A stretch of DNA of 7,436 nucleotides from Campylobacteraceae bacterium (GTDB taxonomy: Bacteria > Campylobacterota > Campylobacteria > Campylobacterales > Sulfurovaceae). Where the stretch lies: positions 1 to 7,436 of the forward strand of contig JALSQJ010000224.1 of assembly GCA_026985495.1 (NCBI GenBank). The letters run 5' to 3'. Each line of letters begins with the position of its first letter. Position 1 is the stretch's first letter. The position numbers were made by a program, and so were the translations under genes. This document shows, piece by piece, positions 1 through 6,055 of this stretch. The notes beneath the pieces were generated by a model. The model made no database searches. It saw nothing but the letters and a program-made list of their open reading frames with translations, and was not told the DNA's origin.

Positions 1-139
1 CACAAGCAGTAGCATCAAAGTGAAAACGGTACTGTTCTCCCTCTTTTAATTCAGGTACATCAATACTGTAGTTACCACACTGCATTCCTGTTTGGGCTTT
101 GTGGTTTATAAAACTATCTAATGGTGTACTATTGCTCAT
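1..139 (-). CDS. N-terminal fragment of a possible iron-sulfur electron-transfer protein (runs off left edge)
   Basis: The gene reads leftward from ATG at 139 and is cut by the window edge after 46 codons. The start codon lies inside the end of the upstream reductase gene (11-nt overlap, ATGAGCAATAG), which suggests translational coupling. The visible peptide is soluble, has Cys at residues 21 and 46, and ends in FHFDATAC. An Asp-x-x-Cys at this distance from the N-terminus resembles the entry to the first Cys-x-x-Cys cluster motif of DmsB/4Fe-4S dicluster ferredoxins. The cluster motif itself would lie outside the window, so this is an inference from a short fragment. If correct, the protein could supply electrons to the siroheme reductase. 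It could equally be an unrelated hypothetical protein. Confidence 0.6.
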   Translation of the reverse strand, partial: MSNSTPLDSFINHKAQTGMQCGNYSIDVPELKEGEQYRFHFDATAC

Positions 140-2060
140 TCTCTAGCCCTTTCAACGCAACCAATATTTCAGAAAATACCTGTGTACGCTCATGTTTATT
201 CTCATGGGTCATATTGTAAACCACTTCACTTAACTGTTTAGGTACTTTAGGGTTAATTTTAGTCACTTCATCACGCTTTATCTTTCGTGGCTTTAACTTA
301 TCTGGGTCAAGCCCTGTTACAGATGCAAATCGTTTTTCACCTGTTAATAGCTTAAAGAGCTTTAGCCCAAAACCAAAAATCTCAAAGTTCTCTTTTTTAC
401 CATTTTTTGGCTCTTTATCAAGTTCAAAAAATAGCTCTAAGCCCAACACCTCATTTAAAATATAGTTTATTTTAGTATAAAATGACAATGCCTGAAATGA
501 GTAGTTAGCAGATAGATAACGGTCATCAAACGCCTCAAAGGTCTCACCTCTTTGTCTATATGTTGCATAGGCTTTTAAAAGATATTTTATATGATATCTC
601 GCCTCTACAATAGGTAATGATTTATGTAGGGTATGTGCCTCTTTTGCTGTTCGAGTAATCTTTCCACCTAAAAAGAGATGTACCCCATCAACACGATTTC
701 CAGATGCATCTTTGGCTTTACAACCCTCTAGCCCAATATCGGCAATACCATGAACACCACACCCCTTTGGACATGCTGACCAGTTCATGCGTACATTTGC
801 ATTTTCAATAGGAACTTCTGCATTTAAAAAGTGTGCCATCTCAATAGCATCTGGTTTATTTGGAATTACCCCAAAACTACAAGTTGCTGTTCCTGCACAC
901 GCTATCATGTCTGCAAAGTAGAGATTGTTATACGGCTCATACCTCTGTACTAAATCAGAAGTGCTAAACTCCTCTAACTTTTCAGTAGAGATATTAATAA
1001 TATAGACATTTTGGTCATAACTAAGACGAACATCACCAGAACCAAACTCCTTTGCCAACTCGGCTGTAGCTATCATATCTGTTCCACTGAAAATTCCAGA
1101 TGGAACAATAATCTTATGAGCAAATTTTCCATTTCGACCTAAAATTCTATTTGAACCTAGTGCAATATTTTGAGACTGAACCATGGTAACACCAGCAGGA
1201 GCAAACTCCATTTTTGCTTCTGCTTTAACAGCATCAATAAACGCTTCTACCCCTACATATCTAAGCAAAAATACCAAACGGTTTTTGTTTCTATTGTCTC
1301 TGTATCCATAGTTTTTGAAAACGGTTAAGAGTGCCTCAAAAAAAGCAGGAAGCTCCTCTTTAGTTACAAATGTATCTGCATCTATAGCTTGAACCCCTAC
1401 TCTAGCTCCAAGATATACATTAAAACCAAAAATACCATCTTTTTGAGCCAAAACAAAACAGCAGTCGTGTCCAAAAATGTTACACGAATTAGAGAGTGAA
1501 CCTAAAACTCCTGTATTAAACTTACGAGGAAGAGCCGAAATCCACTCCTCTTTCTCTCCAAAGAGTGCTTGAAGCTCCTTAATAATTGGCATGGTCTCAA
1601 TAATATTATCATAAGCAATTCCATCTAAAGGGTCGGTTACAATGTTTCTAGGGTTATCTACACCAGTCTGAAAAGTACTAATACCAACATCTTTAAGCTC
1701 TGCTAATACCTTTGCAATATCTTCAATCTGCAAATAACGTAACTCTATCTGCATTCTAGTGGTAATGTCAATATAGTCATTACCATACTTTTTTGCCACC
1801 TCTCCAATCCGTTTTGTCTGCTCATAGTTGAGTTGCCCAGCAGGAACTCTAACTCTAAGCATAAAATCTTCACCCTTATCAAAGAGTCCAAAACACTTTA
1901 AGAAGTACGCTGAATCCTCTTTTGCCAACCCCTCATACCCAGCAGCTGCAATTGCTTCTAGTTGTGCATGAACCTCCATTGGCTCTTTTAACTTTTTTGT
2001 CGTCTCTACTTTATTGACTTTTTTACTTCGTGCCTCTAAGGCTTTTTCTAATACAGACAT
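129..2060 (-). CDS. Siroheme [4Fe-4S] nitrite/sulfite reductase, probably ferredoxin-type nitrite reductase
   Basis: This is a cytoplasmic six-electron reductase of the NirA/CysI family, reducing nitrite or sulfite to ammonium or sulfide. The two [4Fe-4S]-siroheme cysteine pairs are present: C388-x5-C394 in the CAGTATC context and C430-x3-C434 in SACPKGCG. The first ferredoxin-like half-domain spans about residues 60-125, followed by the siroheme domain with VDNPRNI near 134-140. Anion-site residues are visible: Arg69/Arg71, Arg102, and Lys180-Phe-Asn182 in LPRKFN. Sulfite reductases usually have Lys-x-Lys at that loop and nitrite reductases Lys-x-Asn, so nitrite is favoured. Length is 643 aa, longer than typical NirA or CysI (about 500-570), because of a C-terminal extension after about 530 that is basic near 585-605. 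ATG at 2060 follows a GGAG Shine-Dalgarno. The next gene overlaps its stop codon. The family is certain; the substrate is moderately supported. Confidence 0.93.
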   Translation of the reverse strand: MSVLEKALEARSKKVNKVETTKKLKEPMEVHAQLEAIAAAGYEGLAKEDSAYFLKCFGLFDKGEDFMLRVRVPAGQLNYEQTKRIGEVAKKYGNDYIDITTRMQIELRYLQIEDIAKVLAELKDVGISTFQTGVDNPRNIVTDPLDGIAYDNIIETMPIIKELQALFGEKEEWISALPRKFNTGVLGSLSNSCNIFGHDCCFVLAQKDGIFGFNVYLGARVGVQAIDADTFVTKEELPAFFEALLTVFKNYGYRDNRNKNRLVFLLRYVGVEAFIDAVKAEAKMEFAPAGVTMVQSQNIALGSNRILGRNGKFAHKIIVPSGIFSGTDMIATAELAKEFGSGDVRLSYDQNVYIINISTEKLEEFSTSDLVQRYEPYNNLYFADMIACAGTATCSFGVIPNKPDAIEMAHFLNAEVPIENANVRMNWSACPKGCGVHGIADIGLEGCKAKDASGNRVDGVHLFLGGKITRTAKEAHTLHKSLPIVEARYHIKYLLKAYATYRQRGETFEAFDDRYLSANYSFQALSFYTKINYILNEVLGLELFFELDKEPKNGKKENFEIFGFGLKLFKLLTGEKRFASVTGLDPDKLKPRKIKRDEVTKINPKVPKQLSEVVYNMTHENKHERTQVFSEILVALKGLENEQ

Positions 2061-2100
2061 ATATACTCTCCATCCTATTTACTTTAGGTTTATTGTTTAG

Positions 2101-2106
2101 ATTATA
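2101..2106 (-). promoter_or_regulatory. Putative -10 box of the reductase operon
   Basis: On the minus strand these bases read TATAAT, a perfect -10 hexamer. Transcription would start near 2094, giving a leader of roughly 34 nt with GGAG about 5 nt before the ATG at 2060. No convincing -35 lies at 16-18 bp spacing, which is common for Campylobacterota vegetative promoters. This is a prediction from the sequence alone. Confidence 0.45.
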
Positions 2107-2138
2107 ATCAAAAAATTTTGATAATAGTTAAAATAACT
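2107..2138. promoter_or_regulatory. Two adjacent inverted repeats in the divergent spacer
   Basis: Two perfect inverted repeats sit just upstream of the proposed reductase -10. One is ATCAAAA-AA-TTTTGAT at 2107-2122; the other is AGTTA-AAA-TAACT at 2126-2138. They cover the region where a -35 would be expected for the minus-strand operon, so they could be regulator-binding sites. In such AT-rich DNA, short palindromes also arise by chance, and no specific regulator is assigned. Confidence 0.35.
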
Positions 2139-2170
2139 GTATATTATTTAGTCAAAATTAATAGTAGTTC

Positions 2171-2184
2171 TTGACCAAAGTCAT
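2171..2184 (+). promoter_or_regulatory. Candidate Crp/Fnr-family box upstream of the oxidase-type operon
   Basis: The bases TTGAC-CAAA-GTCAT form a 14-bp dyad with one mismatch from perfect symmetry, in the five-four-five layout of Crp/Fnr-family sites. AT-rich -10 candidates lie downstream (TATATT at 2202-2207, TATAGT at 2210-2215), placing the box centre about 36-45 bp before a likely transcription start, close to a class II activator position. Campylobacterota nitrosative-stress regulators of this family (NssR in Campylobacter jejuni) bind a similar TTAAC-N4-GTTAA dyad. Binding here is inferred. Confidence 0.4.
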
Positions 2185-2201
2185 TTTTTTTATAAAGATT
2201 T

Positions 2202-2237
2202 TATATTAATATAGTCACTTATTTAAAAAAAAAGGAG
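2202..2237 (+). promoter_or_regulatory. Putative -10 region and ribosome binding site of the oxidase-type operon
   Basis: TATATT (2202-2207), or the alternative TATAGT (2210-2215), could serve as -10. Both sit in AT-rich DNA without a well-spaced -35. A strong Shine-Dalgarno AAGGAG (2232-2237) lies 5 nt before the ATG at 2243 and fixes the start of the subunit II gene. Confidence 0.4.
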
Positions 2238-2242
2238 ACTTA

Positions 2243-2863
2243 ATGACATTTTCAAACTCAGCTGAGTTACTATCTTTTCACTGGTTTGCATACTCTATCT
2301 ACTCTGCACTGATTATTTCAGTCATTGCATGGTTTGGATACAACCTAACACAAAAAGAGAAAGCTAAATCTATTGTAAGAATACCATTCTATACCTATAT
2401 AGGTTTTTTAGTTGCTATGGGAGTAGGACACCATATCTTTACCTATAACACTATTCCTTGGGTATCACAAGATATTACTCGTCATGATATTACACCAGAT
2501 GCGAGTTATACATTTGAAATAGAGAAACATAAATGGGTCAATATGCCCAAAAAAGTTACAGTTCAATGTGGGCAGACTATTGAATTTGATGTTCATAGCC
2601 GTGACTTGGTTTATGGATTTGGTCTATTTAGACAAGATGGCTCAATGGCGATGCAGATGCAGGTAAACCCTGGTACTGATGTAAATGGTATCTTAGATTC
2701 AAATGATATTCTTTGGACATTTAACCATAATGGGGTATTTGATGTACTCTCAACAGAATACTCTGGACCAGATGCCTATGATGAGCATACAGGTAAAGAC
2801 CTTATGGTTGTTAAAAACTGGCTTGAAGTTGTTGGTTGTAAAGAAGATGGAGGTAAAAAATAA
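2243..2863 (+). CDS. Heme-copper oxidase-type subunit II lacking the CuA site (putative NO reductase small subunit)
   Basis: This is a 206-aa membrane-anchored cupredoxin-fold subunit that partners the subunit I encoded directly downstream. Two membrane helices (about 13-34 and 47-67) precede an extracytoplasmic domain (about 85-195). Aligned by eye to a B-type (ba3) subunit II, the CuA-loop motif Cys-NQY-Cys-G appears here as Ser170-TEY-Ser174-G. The upstream His ligand position is Tyr124 (DLVYGF), and the downstream His and Met positions are Ala178 and Glu181. All CuA ligands are therefore missing while the scaffold is kept, so the protein cannot take electrons from cytochrome c by the usual CuA route. 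Quinol or another donor is inferred. ATG at 2243 has AAGGAG 5 nt upstream. The stop codon overlaps the next ATG in TAATG, implying coupled translation and fixed stoichiometry. Confidence 0.88.
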   Translation: MTFSNSAELLSFHWFAYSIYSALIISVIAWFGYNLTQKEKAKSIVRIPFYTYIGFLVAMGVGHHIFTYNTIPWVSQDITRHDITPDASYTFEIEKHKWVNMPKKVTVQCGQTIEFDVHSRDLVYGFGLFRQDGSMAMQMQVNPGTDVNGILDSNDILWTFNHNGVFDVLSTEYSGPDAYDEHTGKDLMVVKNWLEVVGCKEDGGKK

Positions 2864-4536
2864 TGAGTTTTGTAAATACATTAATTAATGGAACAAACTT
2901 TGACCATAAGAGTCTAAATGCTCTTCAAAAAGTTACACTTAGAGCAGTTGTTGTAAGTTTTCTATTCTATGGATTGGTAGCACTAGAGGGTATGATTATG
3001 CGTATGGTTCAAGCCAATGCGACAGGTATAATGCCTGAACAGTTCTTCCACCCTGACCACTACTTCTCAATTATGACTGTTCACCCTATTGTAGGTATAT
3101 TTGGTTCAACCTATCAGTTAGTATTTGCTGCATTTACATTTTTAATACCATTTTTAACTAAAAAACCACTCTACAGTGTAAAGTTAGCAAACTGGACATG
3201 GGGACTTATTACAGGTGGTACAGCTCTAGCTTGGATAGCTGCATTTGTTTGGGCTTATGCTCCACTCTACACACTATATTGGCCTCTACCTGCTGATACT
3301 ACACAGTTCTCTGCAATTGGTGGGATTATATTTATTATTGGTGTTGCACTAATTATGCTTGGAACATTTGGATTTATCTATAATATCTATGCAACCATCT
3401 TTGCAAGAGTAGGTGTTCATGCAAACAAAACAACAAAAGAGCTTCTAATATCTGGATTTGGTATTGATGGTATGTTAAACCTTTGGCATAAGCTTACAGG
3501 TAAACCACCATACTCAAAAGAACCAGCTCTTGCTCTTCCTGTTGTTGCTATCTTCCGTGGTACAGTAGATACATTCCTTGATGCGATTGTAATTTTAAGT
3601 GCAGGTGTACTTGTTTTGGTATATCTAATCTTTGATGCAAGTGGTAGCCCTCTTAATGTTGCAACCATTGACGCTCTTCTATACAAAAACTACTTTTGGT
3701 GGGGACTTGACTTGGTTGCCGATGGATTAGTACTTATATATGTTGCAGGTTCGTGGTATCTTTTGGCTACACTTATTACTGGTCAAAAACTATTTATGGA
3801 AAATGTAGCAAGAGCTGCGTTAATGTTAGAGCTTTTAGTATCTTGGATGGTATGGTCTCATCACCTTCTAGCTGACCAAGGACAACCAGAGATGATGAAA
3901 CTAATCTCAGGAGAGATGGTAACAGCATTTGAGCTTCTTACACAGGGGTTAGCACTATTTATTACATTGGTTACTCTATGGAAAGCACGACCTCTAAAAA
4001 TTACTATGGAGCTTAAGTACCTACTTGGTGGTTTAGTTGGATTTGGTCTAGCAGTTCCAGCAGCAATTATTCAAGCCGATATGGGAATGAACAGAGTTCT
4101 TCATAATACTCAATGGATTATTGGAGCACATGTTCACATTGCTCTTATTGTTGGACTCTATATGACACTATACTCTGCTGTATATGTACTTTGGCCAATA
4201 GTAACCAATAACACAAAACTATACTCTAGCAAACTCTCAAATACACACTTCTGGTTACACCTAATTGGTGGTATTGGTATGGGTGCATTTATGGGTATGG
4301 CAGGATTAGATGGAATGCTTAGACGACACCTATATGTCAATGGAGAGTTCAACACATGGATGGTTCTAGCTGCTATTTGTGGAACCATGCTTTTGGTTGC
4401 TTGGCTTCTATTCTTGCTAAATGTTGTTATGTCAGTTGGGGTTAAAGGTCTAATTGGTATATTCTTGCCTTCAGAAGATAAAACAGCATCTTTTGGAATT
4501 GAACCTGAAACGGTTGCAGATAATCATAAAGTTTAA
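2863..4536 (+). CDS. Divergent heme-copper oxidase subunit I, probable gNOR-type nitric oxide reductase
   Basis: This is a 557-aa catalytic membrane subunit with about 12 helices, most like the B-type (ba3) branch. Seen directly: the low-spin heme ligand His74 (TVHP, helix II), the paired His333-His334 (WSHHLLAD, helix VII), and the heme ligands His423 and His425 (GAHVH, helix X). Against the ba3 pattern FWWxxH-PIV-Y, this protein reads FWWGLD-LVA-D. Asp283 replaces the third CuB histidine and Asp287 replaces the cross-linked tyrosine required for O2 chemistry. Glu323 lies in helix VII. Loss of Tyr and a carboxylate at the metal site are NO-reductase traits; from memory, Asp here matches the gNOR group of Campylobacterota. 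The reaction would be 2 NO to N2O in the cytoplasmic membrane, with non-heme Fe or another metal in place of CuB. GGAGG at 2849-2853 precedes the ATG, which overlaps the subunit II stop. Oxygen reduction is not formally excluded. Confidence 0.88.
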   Translation: MSFVNTLINGTNFDHKSLNALQKVTLRAVVVSFLFYGLVALEGMIMRMVQANATGIMPEQFFHPDHYFSIMTVHPIVGIFGSTYQLVFAAFTFLIPFLTKKPLYSVKLANWTWGLITGGTALAWIAAFVWAYAPLYTLYWPLPADTTQFSAIGGIIFIIGVALIMLGTFGFIYNIYATIFARVGVHANKTTKELLISGFGIDGMLNLWHKLTGKPPYSKEPALALPVVAIFRGTVDTFLDAIVILSAGVLVLVYLIFDASGSPLNVATIDALLYKNYFWWGLDLVADGLVLIYVAGSWYLLATLITGQKLFMENVARAALMLELLVSWMVWSHHLLADQGQPEMMKLISGEMVTAFELLTQGLALFITLVTLWKARPLKITMELKYLLGGLVGFGLAVPAAIIQADMGMNRVLHNTQWIIGAHVHIALIVGLYMTLYSAVYVLWPIVTNNTKLYSSKLSNTHFWLHLIGGIGMGAFMGMAGLDGMLRRHLYVNGEFNTWMVLAAICGTMLLVAWLLFLLNVVMSVGVKGLIGIFLPSEDKTASFGIEPETVADNHKV

Positions 4537-4542
4537 GATTGT

Positions 4543-4563
4543 GTTGGGGTAATTTGCCCCAAC
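4543..4563 (+). other. Perfect intercistronic hairpin after subunit I
   Basis: GTTGGGG (4543-4549) and CCCCAAC (4557-4563) form a perfect 7-bp, GC-rich stem with a 7-nt loop, 6 nt after the subunit I stop. No T-run follows; the next bases are CATATAAAGG, leading into the ribosome binding site of the next gene. It is therefore not a classical intrinsic terminator. It may be a leaky attenuator, an RNA-processing or stabilising element, or a Rho-dependent end, reducing expression of the downstream cluster relative to the oxidase-type genes. Confidence 0.6.
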
Positions 4564-4582
4564 CATATAAAGGAATAATAAC

Positions 4583-5188
4583 TTGACATACCTAGAACGC
4601 GTAGCCCAAGAGATAGGAACTATTGGTTTGTATGATTTAGTTTTGCAAGATGTTCATAAAATTGCAAAAAAAACAAGAGTAACTAAAGACGAAATCCTAG
4701 AAATCATAAAAAAAGAGCCACAGATATTAGAGGACTATAAACAGATAAATATTGAGTACAATCTTAGTAATATTCATCTTAGAGATATAGAGATAGATAG
4801 TTTAAAGCAAGAGTGTAAAAAAGAGGCTAAAGAGATAAATAGTAATTTAGCACATTTAAGAGAGATAGAGAAATATACTTTAGATTTTGAACAGAGTTCA
4901 ACACTTGTAATAATCTTCTCTATTGAGTTTTTTGTACTATTTTCAGTGCAATATTTTATTGTTCTGTTAGATTTAAAAGAGTGGCAGATACTTATATACT
5001 CCATCTTTGCAACCTCCATTGCCATAGCTTGGTGGTATGCTAAAAAAGAGCAGAAAAAATATGAGGTTAACTCTAAAATATTTTATGAAAAATATGAAAA
5101 GACATTAGAGTTAATAGAACAATTAGAGAAGAGAGGTTGCATTAAAAAATCAGACCTTATTATAGAAGAGTGTGAAGAGCATGTCTAA
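4583..5188 (+). CDS. Unrecognised coiled-coil protein with two membrane segments (TTG start)
   Basis: I do not recognise the family of this 201-aa protein. The N-terminal part (about 12-45) is helical and resembles a small helix-turn-helix fold (VHKIAKKTRVTKDEILEIIKK), though DNA binding is only a possibility. A charged, probably coiled-coil stretch (about 66-104) leads into two hydrophobic helices (about 106-130 and 133-153), followed by a second charged helix (about 154-183) and an acidic tail. This is a hairpin membrane anchor with both long arms likely cytoplasmic. Translation most likely starts at TTG 4583, because AAAGGA lies 7 nt upstream and no better in-frame start exists nearby. It lies 46 bp after the subunit I gene across a hairpin, and its last 8 nt overlap the next gene. 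An accessory role for the oxidase-type complex is unsupported. Confidence 0.75.
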   Translation: MTYLERVAQEIGTIGLYDLVLQDVHKIAKKTRVTKDEILEIIKKEPQILEDYKQINIEYNLSNIHLRDIEIDSLKQECKKEAKEINSNLAHLREIEKYTLDFEQSSTLVIIFSIEFFVLFSVQYFIVLLDLKEWQILIYSIFATSIAIAWWYAKKEQKKYEVNSKIFYEKYEKTLELIEQLEKRGCIKKSDLIIEECEEHV

Positions 5189-5681
5189 TCCTATTAAGAT
5201 AAGATATATATGGAGTAGAGAAAATGTAGAAAAGCTCTTTGACTCCTCATATAAATATCAATTTAATAACTCTGGAAAGAGATACTTTGGTTGGTTACTA
5301 ATTGCATTGATGCAGTATGGTGTAGTAGTAGCACTAAAAAAAGATGCCTTTGCCATACTACTCTTCTCAACCATTATGTTAGCCTACTGGTACTATGGAA
5401 AACGGTGGATAGCAAAAAGAAGAGCCAATAAATCATTTGAAAACTCAGAATTTAAAGATAGAGAGATAGAGATGCTAATAGATGAGAGTGGTTTTAAAAT
5501 TCTATCTCCATACAAAAAAAATCTAAAGTGGAGTGAAGTTCAAGAGGTAGTAGAGTTGGGAGATGACATTATGTTATATAGCCACCCAAATTTTCACTAT
5601 ATACCTGCCAATGGTTTTGAGTCCATAGAGGAGAAGAGCCGTTTTAAATCATTAGTTAAAAAGTATGGAAGGTTAAGGTAA
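5181..5681 (+). CDS. YcxB-like membrane protein
   Basis: The product is a 166-aa protein of unknown function. Two closely spaced hydrophobic segments (about 34-51 and 56-73) follow a short soluble N-terminus, and the rest is a cytoplasmic-type beta-rich domain. The C-terminal pattern resembles the YcxB-like domain: a strand of type IDESGFKI (about 100-107), a central KWSEVQEVVE (about 116-125), then LYSHPNFHYIPANGF (about 132-146). That family has no established biochemical role. ATG at 5181 is chosen because it overlaps the previous stop in ATGTCTAA, typical of coupled genes; GTG at 5172 would add three residues. The gene ends in TAATG shared with the next small gene. The family call rests on pattern recognition only. 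Confidence 0.75.
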   Translation: MSNPIKIRYIWSRENVEKLFDSSYKYQFNNSGKRYFGWLLIALMQYGVVVALKKDAFAILLFSTIMLAYWYYGKRWIAKRRANKSFENSEFKDREIEMLIDESGFKILSPYKKNLKWSEVQEVVELGDDIMLYSHPNFHYIPANGFESIEEKSRFKSLVKKYGRLR

Positions 5682-5776
5682 TGGAGTATCTATATATTGG
5701 CTTAGTAAGCCTATTTGTTATAGCACTTTTAGTTGTAGGATTTGTAATGGACAAAGATGATTTGGAGGAGGATTGA
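5681..5776 (+). CDS. 31-aa single-pass membrane microprotein
   Basis: A 31-codon reading frame begins in the TAATG overlap with the YcxB-like gene and has AAGG just upstream (5675-5678). The peptide has a short N-terminus, one clean hydrophobic helix (about residues 4-23, LYIGLVSLFVIALLVVGFVM), and a very acidic tail, DKDDLEED. Overlap coupling and the textbook single-pass layout argue that it is translated. The acidic tail after one helix is reminiscent of small assembly factors such as CcoS, but the sequence is too short to claim homology. It is the last gene of the plus-strand cluster. Confidence 0.55.
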   Translation: MEYLYIGLVSLFVIALLVVGFVMDKDDLEED

Positions 5777-5815
5777 AGAGATGAAAAACCTAGAACTCCT
5801 ATCCTCTTTCTATAA

Positions 5816-6022
5816 TTAATTTGGTGTAACATTAATCCCTGGATTATCAGATGTGCCAATATAATCACTTACTTTATCATTGGTTATTTTCACATAACTT
5901 AACAGCCCTGCAAAAAGTATAAGCCCTACAATAATTAAACGTACATTTCTACGTTTTTGTGGTGACTCTTGGTTGTTATAATCATCAATATTTTCCATTG
6001 TGGGTTCATTGCTTAGTTTCAT
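5816..6022 (-). CDS. 68-aa single-pass membrane protein under the duplicated promoter cassette
   Basis: I do not recognise the family. The N-terminal 22 residues are hydrophilic and acidic (MENIDDYNNQES), followed by PQKRRNVR, a hydrophobic helix (about 29-45, LIIVGLILFAGLLSYV), and a 23-residue tail ending NPGINVTPN. The basic patch before the helix predicts the N-terminus inside and the tail in the periplasm. ATG at 6022 is supported by AAAGGAA 5 nt upstream and a near-consensus promoter at 6056-6084. The same promoter/operator cassette precedes the NifX-like gene at 6811, so the two are expected to be co-regulated by the divergent DUF134 protein. The gene runs convergent to the cluster ending at 5776. 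Confidence 0.72.
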   Translation of the reverse strand: MKLSNEPTMENIDDYNNQESPQKRRNVRLIIVGLILFAGLLSYVKITNDKVSDYIGTSDNPGINVTPN

Positions 6023-6040
6023 TTGTTTTCCTTTATATTC

Positions 6041-6054
6041 TGAACATATGACAA
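6041..6054 (-). promoter_or_regulatory. Operator-like repeat A, over the transcription start of the 68-aa gene
   Basis: The minus strand reads TTGTCATATGTTCA, an imperfect palindrome around CATATG. It starts exactly 30 bp downstream of repeat B and overlaps the predicted transcription start near 6049, a repression-type position. The bound protein is inferred to be the DUF134 product encoded next door. Confidence 0.6.
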
Positions 6055-6055
6055 G

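Noticed and set aside
2703..2888. Plus-strand 61-codon reading frame
   Set aside because: It lies in another frame across the end of subunit II and the start of subunit I, without its own ribosome binding site or family resemblance.
3417..3686. Minus-strand 89-codon reading frame
   Set aside because: It is antisense to the well-supported subunit I gene and has an atypical composition with no recognisable domain.
4158..4388. Minus-strand 76-codon reading frame
   Set aside because: Antisense shadow of subunit I; its Pro/Ile-rich repeats are just complements of Gly/Met-rich codons.
2243..4536. Ordinary cytochrome c oxidase (subunits I and II)
   Set aside because: All CuA ligands, one CuB histidine and the cross-linked tyrosine are replaced, so the standard annotation would be misleading.
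4774..5025. Minus-strand 83-codon reading frame
   Set aside because: Antisense to the coiled-coil membrane protein gene, with no start signals.
5766..5808. Possible terminator between the convergent genes (AGGAGGAT with ATCCTCTT)
   Set aside because: The arms are separated by a 27-nt loop with a G-T pair and no T-run, too weak to call. No other terminator is evident in this gap.
5781..5819. 12-codon reading frame starting MKNLELL
   Set aside because: It is too short, has no hydrophobic or conserved character, and overlaps the end of the minus-strand gene.
5656..5868. Minus-strand 70-codon reading frame
   Set aside because: It overlaps the ends of three better-supported genes and has no promoter or ribosome binding site.
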